Assembly (NCBI GenBank): GCA_949317995.1
Contig: OX439051.1
Span: 41,357,250-41,421,249 of the forward strand
Reading direction: 5' to 3'
Source of the DNA: Acholoe squamosa
Lineage: Eukaryota; Annelida; Polychaeta; Phyllodocida; Polynoidae
DNA length: 64,000 bases
This document shows, one piece after another, positions 45,444 to 56,842 of this stretch (position 1 is its first letter; each line of letters opens with the position of its first letter). A model generated the notes under the pieces. The model was not told the DNA's origin. It did no database searches and was given only the letters and a program-made list of their open reading frames with translations. The translations under genes and the position numbers were made by a program.

Positions 45444-46026
45444 GTAAATGAGAATTATAACATAGCAATCTTATCTGTGCTATATTTCAGGGTCAGTGTT
45501 ACCTTGCTTATAAGATACGGCTTTTACTTGAAACTAAGGCTTATAGGATGCCCTGAACTCAATATGCGTCTTCCCATTATGAGGGCGCTTCCCTCTTTTG
45601 AAGGTTAAAAAAGTCCTTAATTTCCATGACAATTGAATTTTTATTTAATAAGGCAGGTCTATTAGAAGAATTAAGTTCTGAAGTATTCTATTTAGACTAA
45701 AATCTGAGGTTAATTACCAAACTTATTTCCTGTACAGCCTGAGGCTTAGTACGGCTTATAGATTCTCTCAAAAGATGGGTTTTCTCTCAACCCAAGGTGC
45801 CCCTTAAATAGGCAGGATACGCTTTAAACTAGAGTGCCGGTAATTGCACTACCGGTAGCAAATCACACAAACATTGACACCTGCATGTGTCTTAACTTGA
45901 GGTGCTAAAATCAGTAACTGTCTTAGTATTCCATAGTATTCTATAATATCTTTCTTGGCTTAAGTGTATGAAATGTTTAAAAAAAACAAAAAAACAACCA
46001 TAATATCTGTCTTTGTCTGTTGTCAG
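45444..46026. other. Intron b-c, no internal feature
   Basis: This is a short intron with standard GT and AG ends. A few ATAAG/CTTATA phrases of family C type (GCTTATAAGATACGGCTTTT) suggest an old fragment at about 45510-45550. Confidence 0.6.
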
Positions 46027-46146
46027 GTGCTTGTAAGTATGAATAAGATTGAGGGTGTTAACAACTTCACCGACTTCGTCAAGGCGTTCAGCACGTTCGG
46101 TCAACAAATGGTTGAGCTGGCACACCTAACAGGCGATAGACAGAAT
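46027..46146 (+). CDS. CTNNAL1: Alpha-catulin exon (c)
   Basis: It lies between TTGTCAG and GTAAGT and is exactly 40 codons in phase 0. It reads VLVSMNKIEGVNNFTDFVKA, then FSTFGQQMVELAHLTGDRQN. The vertebrate protein has VNSFQEFVQIFSQFGNEMVE and FAHLSGDRQN here, so the exon limits and family membership are firm. Confidence 0.96.
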
Positions 46147-46556
46147 GTAAGTAGATACATATTGCCCTTAACCCTTTAGTGGCCGCGTATGCAAGGGTGT
46201 ATCAAGCCATGTTGTCAACCAATGTTCATGATACTCTAGCAAGGTATCTCACACTTCTGTGAGAAACATTCCCCATAATTAATTCAAGTAAAAAAATTCA
46301 AAATGATCATATAATAAACATGTAATTAATTAGTTAGGCCAGCAGTTAAATTAAATTTTAGACATGTCTGGCTAAAATAACTTGAGATAAATTCAAAACT
46401 TTATTGCAGATGATTTAGTCAAATCACAGACTGATCAAAGACCCAAAACCTTTGCCTTTGTTAATTTTGTCTGTGTTCAATAACTTCATACACTGATGAA
46501 TAGAAGTACCATTGTGAAGTGAATGATATGACCAAAACACATATCTATGTTTTCAG
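46147..46556. other. Intron c-d with a short family A fragment
   Basis: The start of the intron (about 46169-46260) has TTAACCCTTTAGTGGCCGCG and GTGTATCAAGCCATGTTGTC, a truncated family A left end. The rest is unremarkable. Confidence 0.55.
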
Positions 46557-46646
46557 GATTTGAAGAGTGAAAAACAACGGGCACAGATGGGAGTAGCCCG
46601 GATCATTCTGGAAAAGTCGACAATGATGTTGTTAACTACCTCCAAG
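46557..46646 (+). CDS. CTNNAL1: Alpha-catulin exon (d)
   Basis: It lies between TTTTCAG and GTAAGT and is 30 codons in phase 0: DLKSEKQRAQMGVARIILEK and STMMLLTTSK. The vertebrate sequence LEKCTMMLLTASK is nearly identical at the end. In the vinculin/alpha-catenin fold this is a helix of the N-terminal to middle region. Confidence 0.95.
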
Positions 46647-47016
46647 GTAAGTTGTTATAAATTCAAATTTAAAAATTTTTTAATTTTTTTTAGAGGTTAA
46701 ATTAATGTTAATAGGAAAGAACCCCGCATCTTGTCTACAGATGAGCGTGTCTATACACTGTATATTAGAGCCTTAGTACGATCTCTAGGAACTCCCTGAA
46801 TTTAGGGTAGATCTTATCTATATGCAGGTTTTTGATCATTAATAAAGAACTGGAACTGCAGAAACTCAAAACCACAAATTTGGCTTAATAGGTTAGCCAA
46901 AAGTCAGGGTGCGGCTTATGTGTGTGGGTGCAAGGTTTTTGCGGCAGGTCCAATATAACTCCCCACTTCCCTGAGTCACATTCAAATCATCAATAGATGA
47001 AGGAGCTCAGTGGGTC

Positions 47017-47254
47017 ATTGAAGGGCTGCTGATGCAGGAGTGCATCATACCCATTGGTCGGCATGATGCACCAATGAAATGCTTGTGAGGCTGGTTGCCA
47101 GCACTTCATTGGTGTATCATGACGACCCTCTGAGAGTATGTAAACCCTGTCGGGTTGGCAGGATGTTTGAATGTAGCCTTGGCGAGTAATTCGTGCATCA
47201 TTCATGCATCATATTGACCAATCGATGATGCATCAGCGGCCGTTAAAGGGTTAA
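47017..47254. mobile_element. Foldback family A copy
   Basis: It contains CTGCTGATGCAGGAGTGCAT, CCCATTGGTCGGCATGATGC, GCCAGCACTTCATTGGTGTA, and ends GCGGCCGTTAAAGGGTTAA. The outer left and right segments are inverted (GATGCAGGAGTGCATCAT / ATGATGCATCAGCGGCC). Confidence 0.7.
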
Positions 47255-50200
47255 CACACGCCCACCACAGGGTCGGAGCCAGGATTTTGAAAAGGGGGGC
47301 GCGCCCTCATTTTGCCCCTAATTTTGGCTAAATTCTAGGGTAAAAAGAGTTAGGTAAACTCTTAAGTACAGGGGAAAACGGGGGGGCGCACCCCCTGTGC
47401 CCCCCTCTAAATCCGCCACTGCGCCTGGTCACCACTCAGTGGTACCTTCATGAAACGTGCTAATTAGCCATCATCTATCGGCCCTCACATGATGGCCCTG
47501 TCTCACTAGGGATTCCGACTAAATGTCGTCTGGGCGGTTTCCAAAGGAACCCGTCAATAAATCAATAGCTGGGAGCTGCTTCCGGTCTGTCTGACTAGTG
47601 AAGTAGCCAAAGTAACGTGCTGACTATGTGTATCTGGTCACACTCTGACTTAGAAAGGTCTGTTATTGGAGGACGAATAGTGCATCAGGTCCATTGAATT
47701 TGTCATAATACATGAATATAGTCATACCAGGGTTTCATTCATAAACATTTATAAAGCATGGTGCCCTTGAAGGCTTACACGGCTACATAGGTGAAAGCTA
47801 AAATGTTCCTGTGATGTATCTTATCATTATATCCTATTTCATGATGGGCATTACATAAAAGGAAATGTATCAATTAGCCAACAGAATAAATGATCTTGTG
47901 GGCCATTTGATATAAGATTTAGGACATAATTTGGACCATAATTTCTGTTCAGGGCTTTATAGTGCCAAAGCTAAAAAGAAAATGAAAAAGAAAAGATGGA
48001 CAAAACAGTATTTGTGTATGGATAGAACAAAGTAGTGACCAGTAAAACAGGCAGCCCTTACTTCCTCTTTCAAATTCTCAAACCCCTCACATCCCCAGAC
48101 AGGATTTGCAACTACCTTTATTATGTTATTGGCTAGCCAATAACATAGTCACGTAAGGGGAGTCGATGCAACGGAATGTGGCCAAATGGGTAGACTTGCT
48201 CACATAAAAGTCCTTAGTGTTCACATAGGATTAGACAGAGACAAGTAGCTTGGACAAGTCTAAGGTACCTGGATCTAGGGGTTGAGGAAGCTTCCTTAAA
48301 AGTTTTAAGGACAAAACTCAGTTTAATATTTCAAATCTGAAAGAGGTATTTGTCATGTTACAAGAGGATTTTAAAATGTCAGGATGTGGTAAAGTCATTA
48401 GTCATTATAATGACAAAACTCCTTTGTTAGATGGAAGTTATACATGTATTGGGATGAAAAAGTAAAATGCACAGATTGTCTCAAGGTGAGTTTAGCCTTC
48501 AGAGAAATAGCCATGTACATGCTCACACATCTGGATGGACCAGATATAATCCTCTTAATTAGGTAGTAATTATGTAATTGGCTTATTGGAAGTAGAGGTT
48601 CCAGCTTGCTGCACAAGGGGTTGAGTGGGTTGTACTGTTTACCTGTGACCATTAACCCCTTCAGGGCCACCTACATGTATAATAGTATAAACATATGATA
48701 CATGTATTATATTGACGGTAGCTATGATGCAGGATGTGAAGTGTTATATTATATTTGCATGTAGCATACCACTTTTGCATGTACATGTAATTTCATATAG
48801 TCTAGCCCTTTGAACATAGAAACCAATAACATCTTAGGGCTGTGAAATAGCCCTAACCTTAAACATTTTTGGGTATGTTTTCTCTGATGATTTGTTCCCT
48901 CAGACATTTTCCTTGTATTGTTCAATTCCAAGGAATTTAAAGGCTAACTGAAGTCTTTAGTCTCCACTGGCCCAGTCTCATAACTTCTTTCTTATCAGTC
49001 GGAACCTAGAATGAAATAGGTCATCTGACACTGATTGAAAAACACTTTTCAAAATGTTGGGAGCTTATAATGCTAATCAAAAGTAAAGCTTGAGAATGAT
49101 CTGTCGCAGTCTCGACAGGGGGAGGGGTGATTTTCTGATGAAAGAAAGGCTCTGGCATAGAGCTATATAATATTAGCAATCACAACTTGAAAAGACATCT
49201 CCAGATAAAAGGGGCATCCTATCCCCTTTCCAGGCCATCAGAAACCACATCAGACACCGCACTCTGATTGGACAGAAAATCAGCCAATCAGCATCTCAGT
49301 TTCAGTGAGTGCAGTGATTGTACCGGCTGGTACCCAGCTGGTGATGTTCTGCAAGGTAGAGTGGTCGTCTTACCCACCACATACCAGCGAGTCGCTTTCC
49401 CGCCTTTTTCTGAAAGTCGTCTGCCAGAAGAGAAATTGATCACGTTGTTGAGTGGTCTCTCCTGTGATGGCCATCTTGCTAATGGACTGTCAGTGTTACT
49501 ATGGCAACAGTCCTAGCTCAATATGATGGACCTAATGAAGTTGTCCCACTAAGATTCTGACCTCATCGTACCATTGAAGTTCTTGTCAGTCAACAATTTG
49601 CCTCATTTCCATCGGTGCATTAGGTTGACCCTTCATGAGTAAATAAACCCTGAAGGGTGTCAGCGGTAGGTCTGCATTCATGCATTATGGTGACAAATTG
49701 TATTCAGAGGTAGCAGGTTGTCACATGGGCGTCGTCATTGCTGAAGCTTGTAACCAGCGACTTCTACTGATAAGACCTATCAGATGGGTACCAGTTGGCC
49801 CCCGAAGGACCGCAGTGAATAGATTGGGGTTCTTTCATTGGCTAATAATTAAACCTGCTAAGATTATAAGTCAATATGCAATACTAAAAGGGTAAACCAA
49901 ATATGGGAAGTGATCTGGAGGAATGATAATCCTCCGGGCCCTTACTCAAAACAGGCTGATATTCAAAGCCCATTTAAGGTGTATTACATCGCTCCATACC
50001 GTTAGTGCTTATACGAGACCCGCATTTATAACCAACAATACTGTAGAACTTGCCCTCTGCCCACGTCCTGATTTACCTTAGCTTATTACTCATAACGCCA
50101 TCTCGGAAAACACACTCCCAGATGCCATTATGCCTAATGGCCGAATCTGATTGGCTGTCGGTCTGAGGTGGTGGGGTCAAGGGCCCCAAAGCTGCAGGTG

Positions 50201-51392
50201 CATCCTGCAGAGAATGTTAGTAGGATATTGGTGGGTCTGGACTTGACTGCAGGAGGCGCCGTGAGAGATGGGTATTTATATTAAAGACGTTTATTTGGCC
50301 ATGTCAATGCGGGCCAGGTGGCCACCCATACGCGGCCCACCAGGGTTGGCACAAGAACAACTGAGTGGCTATAACTCAGTGTGGTCGCTGGCATCCACTC
50401 CTCTGGCCAAGGCATATATATAAGCTGGTCTGTGGATTTTTGTCCAAAGTTTGAGGAATAAAAGAAGAAAACAAAATGGCATGAAATAGTGATATTTTCA
50501 GGGAATTGTTTGCTGTTCCCTCAAAAAAAAATATTAAATGATTTGAATTTTACCCCAAAAAAAATCACAAAAATAAAACTTAGAAAATGAGGCAAGTTAA
50601 AATTGTCCACTGACCTTTAGAGGACAAAAGTTCCAATCCTATAAGACACACAGTCACTTAGGACCTACTTTGAGACAATTCTATAAGGCATGGCATATAT
50701 GCCACACCTTATACACGAAGTACTGTAGTACCTAGTTTTATAAAGGAGTTGTACATGAGAACATGATATGTGCTATTGTTTGTGTCTCTCCCTACCCCAC
50801 TGCACTGTGTGTGTAGAACAGTGTGTGTGTGGGTGGGTGGAGAGGGGTGCAGGTGTCATTTTCAACATGGTGGCATCATTTATTCATAAACTATATAGCG
50901 TTCCCTCCCTACCCCAATCCCTCCCACTGCACCCAGACAAACACTGTACTGTCTGAGACAATGGTTTTATATCATGAAAGCATTTTTATGTAGGATTGTC
51001 AGAGTTTTATCCATATTCTGTTTACTCGCTTCCCCGCTCCCTTCCTCATTTGCTCGCTCCCTCCCTTGCTCACTCCTTCCCTGAATTGCTAACCAATTCA
51101 CTCATGTATTCTTTCACTCAATAATCCTCTAATTACTTACCCACAGTCTTCCTAGTCGGTGGCTTGTTCCCTGCGTCTCACTTAACAAGATTCAGGCTGT
51201 AATAATGGCGGATAATTCGTTTTTACAAACCCAGCTCATCAGTGATTGAAAGATAGCATCCTTGACAGCGTCTTCTATTTTAAGACCTTGATTGATAATT
51301 AAGGCAAGATTAGTCCTTAACAAATGAGCTCAGGAAGAGCGGTGATTGTATGAGCACTGATTGGGGGAACTACAAGATGAAACGCAGTGAAC

Positions 51393-51646
51393 ACTTTAAG
51401 GACCACTGATGCATGAGTGCATCATGCCCATTAGTCATCATGATACATGAATGCAGCTCTGGCAAGTTAGCCGCCAGGGCTATATTCAAGCATCATGCTG
51501 ACCCTGTGGGATTGATGCAGTCCTAGAGGGTCGGCATGATGCTTCAATGAAGTGCCGGAGAGCAGACTTGCCAGTACTTCATTGGTGCAACATGCTGACC
51601 AATAAGCATGGTGTACTCCTGCATCAGTTGCCCTTAAAGGCTTAAG
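51393..51646. mobile_element. Foldback family A copy (one of the most complete)
   Basis: The outer ends ACTTTAAGGACCACTGATGC and GCATCAGTTGCCCTTAAAGG are inverted. Between them lie two hairpins: GAATGCAGCTCTGGC with GCCAGGGCTATATTC, and CAATGAAGTGCCGG with CAGTACTTCATTGG. Compared with 61754 the two hairpins are in reversed order, showing that this copy is in the opposite orientation. Confidence 0.72.
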
Positions 51647-52894
51647 AGCCACATAGTATTCATTTCCTTTGGTCATCATGTTAGCATGACAACAACGGTG
51701 TTGATTAACTCACCCGTGCTGCATCCTAGCAACATACCGGTTACAATTGAAGAAGCGCATGATGTGCCAACACAGTGCCGGTGAGTTACTCGCCAGGACA
51801 TCAAGGATGGATGACCATAACAAACAAACACAAATACTAAGGCAGTGTGTGGTCCTTTAAGGTATAATAGATGTATTTTTGGATGTTTTCATTCCATCAG
51901 CAGACAGGTCCTCTTAACCTGTAGTTGTTAACTTGTTTTGAGTTTTGCTTTGATTATGGTTGTTAACTATTACTACTGCACATCAAGACTTATTAAGGAA
52001 ACAAGACAGCGCAAAAAGACACCGTCATTCCTTTCAACCTGGGACTCACTCCTAGCTGCACCCTATCCTCCTTTCTTCTCTCCCTTTCATCTTTCTTTTT
52101 ATCTTTTGAAGGTTCTATGCTCGCTCACTCTTCTCCCCGTCCTTCTGCTTTCCGCCATTTCTTTCTCCCTCCTCCCCTCAGTTTTCCTCCTCCCTCAAGT
52201 CTCTACTTCTTCTTCCCTCCTACTTAGAACCCCCATACATTGTCGGTCCAGTCAACCAGACATTAGACTTACCGTACGCTACTGTAATTAACTTGTTCTC
52301 TCCTTAATCATTCTGTGTGTTGCTATGGCAACTGAAGCACCCTAGACAACACAAGCTTAGATCTTTAACCATTCCTAGAGGTATTTTAGAATGCCAGAAG
52401 TGAAAATAGTTCCTCCTGCAACAGTCAGTTTAAATAGACTGAATATTTTACGAGAGGTATTAGCATTCTGAGATTTTTACCTCAAGAGGCAGAGCATGAG
52501 GAATGTATGAGGATCAGTGGGGTTTGTTTACAGCTCAGAGAGGCTCTTAGTGTAGTTTCCTAATCAGACACCCCTCCCCCACATAACCCTCAAAAGCAAG
52601 CAAGCCTGCAAATACTACCTTTAGTTACAAAATTCTCAAAACTTTGAAAATGATGGAAACAAATTATTTAGAAACATTTAAGAGAGAAGAAAAAAGGTAT
52701 ATTTTGCAAAATAAACAACAGTACTTTAAATTCAAAACATTTTTAAGAAATGCCAAAAAAGCCTCCAGTTTCGTTTGTGTGTTCACTATTCATGTTGTGT
52801 ACATGCAAGTGAAAGTGTAGACTTTGGGTAGGCCCATGCTTCAGATGTGTAGTGAATACAGGGTTTGACAAGACTTAAGTTACCATTCTGCTCA

Positions 52895-53070
52895 CCACCT
52901 GCTCATCCACACCCTGCCACCACCTGCTCACCCTCCCCCTGCCACCACCTGCTCACCCTGCTACCACCTGCTCATCCTGCCACCACCTGCTCACCCAGCT
53001 CTTGCCACCACCTGCTCATCCAACCCTTGCCACCACCTGCTCACCCTGCCACTACCTGCTCGCCCTTCCC
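52895..53070. repeat. CACCACCTGCTCACCCTGC low-complexity repeat
   Basis: Irregular repetition of TGCCACCACCTGCTCACCC. Frames through it read as proline/serine/histidine-rich runs and are not coding. Confidence 0.85.
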
Positions 53071-53666
53071 ATACCTTCTTGCCCCATCGGTGCCACTCGG
53101 TGAGCTGCTCCCGTTGGCTAATCATATTGTGTGACCTTCAAGTGACCATGTACAGGTCTGGTGAGCTGCTGATCGTTTCTGAGCTGGTAATTAGTCACGT
53201 GGTCAGCATGCCGTGTCCAAGGGTAAAGATGTGCCACTAGTTTTATGCTGGTCAGTAAGCAAGCAGGGAGTAACCGCTTAATTAAAGGACTTGTGATGCT
53301 TCAGTGCTTGTCTACTTTGGTTGCTGTGATATATTCATGCATAATAACGATGCTTTACATGTATATTAATCTCGCAGGGTTTTAATGACATTACCAATCA
53401 TCAGGATTCTTCAATACATTGCTGTCATGTAGATGCTGCCACACTGCATTATCGCGTCATAACAATCCTGTGGCTCTTTCCAAAATGCCTGCGCATAATA
53501 TAACAAGCATACAATGGTTAGTCTTGTTAGGGGGGTCTTCATCTCACCTTTCATGTCCCCTCTGTGTACCTGGTGCACATATTCAACTCATGTCAAATGT
53601 AGTTTTCTCTCCATCAGCATACTAAGATAGCACTTAACACTCATTATACACTTGCTCTACTTGCAG

Positions 53667-53882
53667 GCATATTTACGTCACCCTGAGTGTTCGTCAGCGC
53701 GGACAAACCGTGATGGTGTATTCACTCAGATGCGGCGAGCGTTAGACATGATTCACCACGTGGTAACGGACGGGGTCCCGCAGGACGGAGACAAATCCCC
53801 TACACCACCCGCCAACGGTGACTCAGGTATCAGCCTCGCACAACACCAGACTACCGCCAGCAAGGCACTTAAGGAGTTTGAT
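53667..53882 (+). CDS. CTNNAL1: Alpha-catulin exon (e)
   Basis: It lies between CTTGCAG and GTAAGT and is 72 codons in phase 0. It starts AYLRHPECSSARTNRDGVFT, continues QMRRALDMIHHVVTDGVPQD, and ends ASKALKEFD. Vertebrate catulin has CLRHPNCESAHKNKEGVFDR and KEFK. The section between (GDKSPTPPANGDSGISLAQH) is a loop longer than in vertebrates, with proline and serine, and may be a species-specific linker. Confidence 0.96.
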
Positions 53883-54371
53883 GTAAGTGGGGGGAACTTA
53901 GAATCTTGACTTTTTTCTGAACATTTTTTTCCTATCTCCCCCATTGTTTTACTGGTGATTGTGATGAAATGGATCTCCGGTTTGTAATGCCTCTGAATCC
54001 TTGTTTCCATATCTTAGAAAGTTTTGATAATGTATAGAAATCATAGCAATGGTAAGTCAGTCTGTTAAGAAAAATTATGGTATTGCAATATATGACCATA
54101 GAAACAATATATATCTCATCAGATGTTGAATGAGACAATGTTTCCTCTTAAGAGCAACACAGTGGTTTAATTGCCTGAACCCCATTTCTTTTCATCATCC
54201 ATGAATTCACGTGGTTAAATGATTACGTGTTTTATGTTACAAAGATAGTGAAAGATGCACACAATTGATAACATGTTTTATGTTACAAAAATAGTGACGA
54301 TGCACACAGTTGGTTACATGTTTCATGTTACAAAGATAGTGAAAGATACACACATTTCTCACTCTGTACAG
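53883..54371. other. Intron e-f with small tandem repeat
   Basis: At 54225-54358 the phrase ACATGTTTTATGTTACAAAA plus ATAGTGA, with GATGCACACA, is repeated three times (period about 45-55 bp). Confidence 0.65.
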
Positions 54372-54575
54372 GACTTAGTGGATATGACACGGATGACGTT
54401 GGTGGGACCCAACACAGAGGGCAAGTTACAAAACGCCTTAGAGACGATGATTGAGACGACCCAGGACTTCACGGACTCCGCTTACACCTCGCACGAGAAC
54501 CGAGAACGTATTCTACGACTGTGTGAGCGAGTACGGCAGGAGCTAACCATCCTACTGCGGATAGGCATCAGTCTA
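54372..54575 (+). CDS. CTNNAL1: Alpha-catulin exon (f), with the most conserved motif of the window
   Basis: It lies between CTGTACAG and GTGAGT and is 68 codons in phase 0. It contains DFTDSAYTSHENRERILRLC, identical to vertebrate catulin over DFTDSAYTSHE and RERIL. The same place in alpha-catenin (LMADSSCTRDDRRERI) shows the family link. It begins DLVDMTRMTLVGPNTEGKLQ and ends RIGISL. It forms part of the middle vinculin-homology region. Confidence 0.97.
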
Positions 54576-55334
54576 GTGAGTGTCATAATCGTACTAAAAT
54601 ACTCAACTGTACAGGTAAAATCGCAGATGAAAATCATTGAGCGCAAAAATCCCTGAAATACTCAATTAGAGTCCCTGAAATATAGGAATTTTGGAACATG
54701 AAAATCCCTGAAATCAGCGGAAAAAAACACAAAGACTTAAATCCTTGTAGAATATGTAGTATATCCTCACTAGCATATCGTCGCTGCAGTGCAAGAAGGT
54801 TGTATCTGCAGGTGGTTTCAATGTCAGTTAGAACCCTATTGCACTGATGCGACGATATATGTTACGCCGTAAAATCTCATGTATGGATAACACCCACATG
54901 TACGCCGCACCCTGATATTATGTGAAAGCTTCAAACGGAATATGAGGTCTAAAAGGGGAAATTTTAGTAATGTTCTTTAGTGTGAAAAAGAACCCACACT
55001 GTAGCCTGAATCCAGGAACCCCCTATAAGCTGCAGTAGGTCTAAAAATGGTCCAAAACCACGGCTAATATACTTGTTTTTTTTTTCGGTAGTCCTCACAA
55101 CTATGTTGTCAAGTTTTACGATAGTTTTAAAAAAATACATGTAAGTGTAATATAAAGTGTAATACAAAGTGATTTTCACAATTGGAGTCGAAAGAAATTA
55201 CAAGAAAATGGATTGTTGATGACATTTCATTTGCATAATGCAAGCGTTTTTGTTTTCTGTCATTAAGAAAACCTGGCATATGGACCTGGTAAATTTGGCC
55301 TTAGATTTAATGAGAAATATATCAAATACTTGTA

Positions 55335-55535
55335 CCGTAATCTCTCACGTATAAGACGTGTCTTCTACGCCAAACAAATGCCTGGTGCGTCTTATAGGCG
55401 GGTATGTTTACTATAGAACAGTACTGAATTTACAAAAATCACCCCTAAGAGGTGCGTCTTATACGTTAACCAGCCTTTCCTGAGTTGGGGGTGCGTCTTA
55501 TAAGTGCACCGCGGCTTCTACGCGAGAGATTACGG
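55335..55535. mobile_element. TA-flanked family C element
   Basis: The ends CCGTAATCTCTCACGTATAA and TTCTACGCGAGAGATTACGG are inverted and flanked by TA (55333-55334 and 55536-55537). The interior has GTGCGTCTTATA three times. It is a close relative of 44810-45042. Confidence 0.85.
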
Positions 55536-55680
55536 TACTTCTGTATGTGATCATTGTCTAAAATTATTTTAGGGTTAGATAGTTTTGCCAAATGCTGTCC
55601 CTTTACTGAAAAGGAAAAGTGGCAACATTTTGTTTGAATATTTAGAGAAATATGTATACGTTATTATTTGAGATCTAAAG

Positions 55681-55824
55681 GATGTTCCTTACGTAATCCG
55701 CCGTTTTTAGTTATTATTTGACCCTAGCTGTAAACAGCATTTTGACACAAATGAAGAGCTCATTGACTTAATATACCATACTAGCAAACTTTTTTCTTTA
55801 TCACTGGGTCACGTAAGGAATATC
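55681..55824. mobile_element. Possible miniature element with GATGTTCCTTACGT ends
   Basis: GATGTTCCTTACGT on the left and ACGTAAGGAATATC on the right form 14-bp inverted ends with one mismatch, about 144 bp apart. No target duplication can be read, so a chance inverted pair is possible. Confidence 0.45.
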
Positions 55825-56292
55825 AATTTTAGACAGATTGATCTTGTGATCTTCTGAACCATCTTTGCTCTGTCAATCTCCATCTGTAGTTACCATAGGA
55901 ATGGTACAATCTGAAATCTGTAAAACAGATTGTATCCAACTTAAATATGATTTCAAAACCAGCTACCGAGAATATCTGTATTTCCCACTGGTAGCTTTTA
56001 TACGCGACTTTTATTCAAACTATTTCTGATTGATTTCCTGCCGTAATGATTTAGAACTGCCTATGAAATGGGTTATGAATTCTTGCTTGAAAATCTAGGG
56101 ATACAGATTACAGGAAACTGTTTCTCAGAAAATGTGTTTCAGTAAAGGGAATCTATAAATGACCAGAGAGCCTATTTCTTGTGAAAAATCATATTAAGGT
56201 TAAGTAAATTGTACATAAATTACATTACTTCTTACGTGTAAGTCCTATTGCAGTCACATATTGAGAACCACCCATGTATTTACCATTTACAG

Positions 56293-56379
56293 GACCAGAA
56301 AGACAACAATTCCCCAAATCAGGAGTTGGAGACAGCCATTATCAAAACAAAGGACTCCTCCAAGACCCTGCGCAAACAG
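56293..56379 (+). CDS. CTNNAL1: Alpha-catulin exon (g)
   Basis: It lies between TTTACAG and GTACAT and is 29 codons in phase 0: DQKDNNSPNQELETAIIKTK plus DSSKTLRKQ. Vertebrate catulin has a matching short exon ending ISHSLNELKKE. Similarity is modest, but phase, length and position agree. Confidence 0.9.
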
Positions 56380-56683
56380 GTACATATATGATGATGAAAT
56401 AGAATTGAATGTTTAAAAAGAGGAAATTTAGAATTACATCATGCAGTAGAAAAGCTCCGTGGTATAAGATCAAAACCAATAAATGTAAGAGAGTACCCCA
56501 GCAGGTTTGTCTTTACAATAGCATCATGATAAGACATCTGCAGATTTTACCATTATAAATACTTGCGAACTCTACCCTCAAAATTTTGTATTGAATGCCT
56601 TAAGAGCTCAATGCAGTTTTGATATTTGACAAGTTGCTATTAATATCAAATTTTGCCCTATTTCTTTCTGTGTCATTAATTAG
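56380..56683. other. Intron g-h, no internal feature
   Basis: This short AT-rich intron begins GTACAT and ends TTAATTAG. The acceptor lacks a strong pyrimidine run next to the AG; the run TTTCTTTCTGTGTC lies about 8 bases upstream. Confidence 0.7.
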
Positions 56684-56842
56684 TTAAATGACACAGCCAT
56701 GGACCACGCATCAGACCTCTTCAAGTCTAACGAGGACCACGACCTACTCAACCAACTCAAGACAAGTGGGATGAACGGCGAAAGTGACCGTGTCAACGAG
56801 ACCTCAGTCAAGTTCCAGGAGCACTCAGAACAGCTTCAAGAG
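56684..56842 (+). CDS. CTNNAL1: Alpha-catulin exon (h)
   Basis: It lies between TTAATTAG and GTAGGG and is 53 codons in phase 0: LNDTAMDHASDLFKSNEDHD, LLNQLKTSGMNGESDRVNET, SVKFQEHSEQLQE. Vertebrate catulin has the same arrangement (LHSTATQLAADLLKYHADHV ... SEQKEQLVE). The acidic NEDHD and SEQLQE parts support the assignment. Confidence 0.93.

Larger units (their letters stand above)
46647..53666. other. Large intron d-e (7.0 kb)
   Basis: It holds family A copies (47017-47254, 51393-51646, fragments near 47690-47780, 49590-49690 and 51672-51800), a dispersed CTGATAAG fragment near 49765, a low-complexity pyrimidine stretch (52040-52230) and a CCTGCTCACC-type microsatellite (52895-53070). A GGGGGGGCGC-rich phrase near 47300-47400 (AATCCGCCACTGCGCC) is another repeat fragment. 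No exon of catulin is missing here: exons (d) and (e) join directly in the family alignment. Confidence 0.7.
54576..56292. other. Intron f-g with TA element and an inverted-end element
   Basis: The intron contains a family C element at 55335-55535 and an inverted pair at 55681-55824. A degenerate family B-like stretch (AAAATCCCTGAAATA repeated) lies at 54625-54745. Confidence 0.65.

Noticed and set aside
54576-54656. Extension of exon (f) into a longer frame with SVIIVLKYSTVQVK
   Set aside because: Continuing past GTGAGT gives no family similarity, while splicing at 54575 joins exon (g) in frame.
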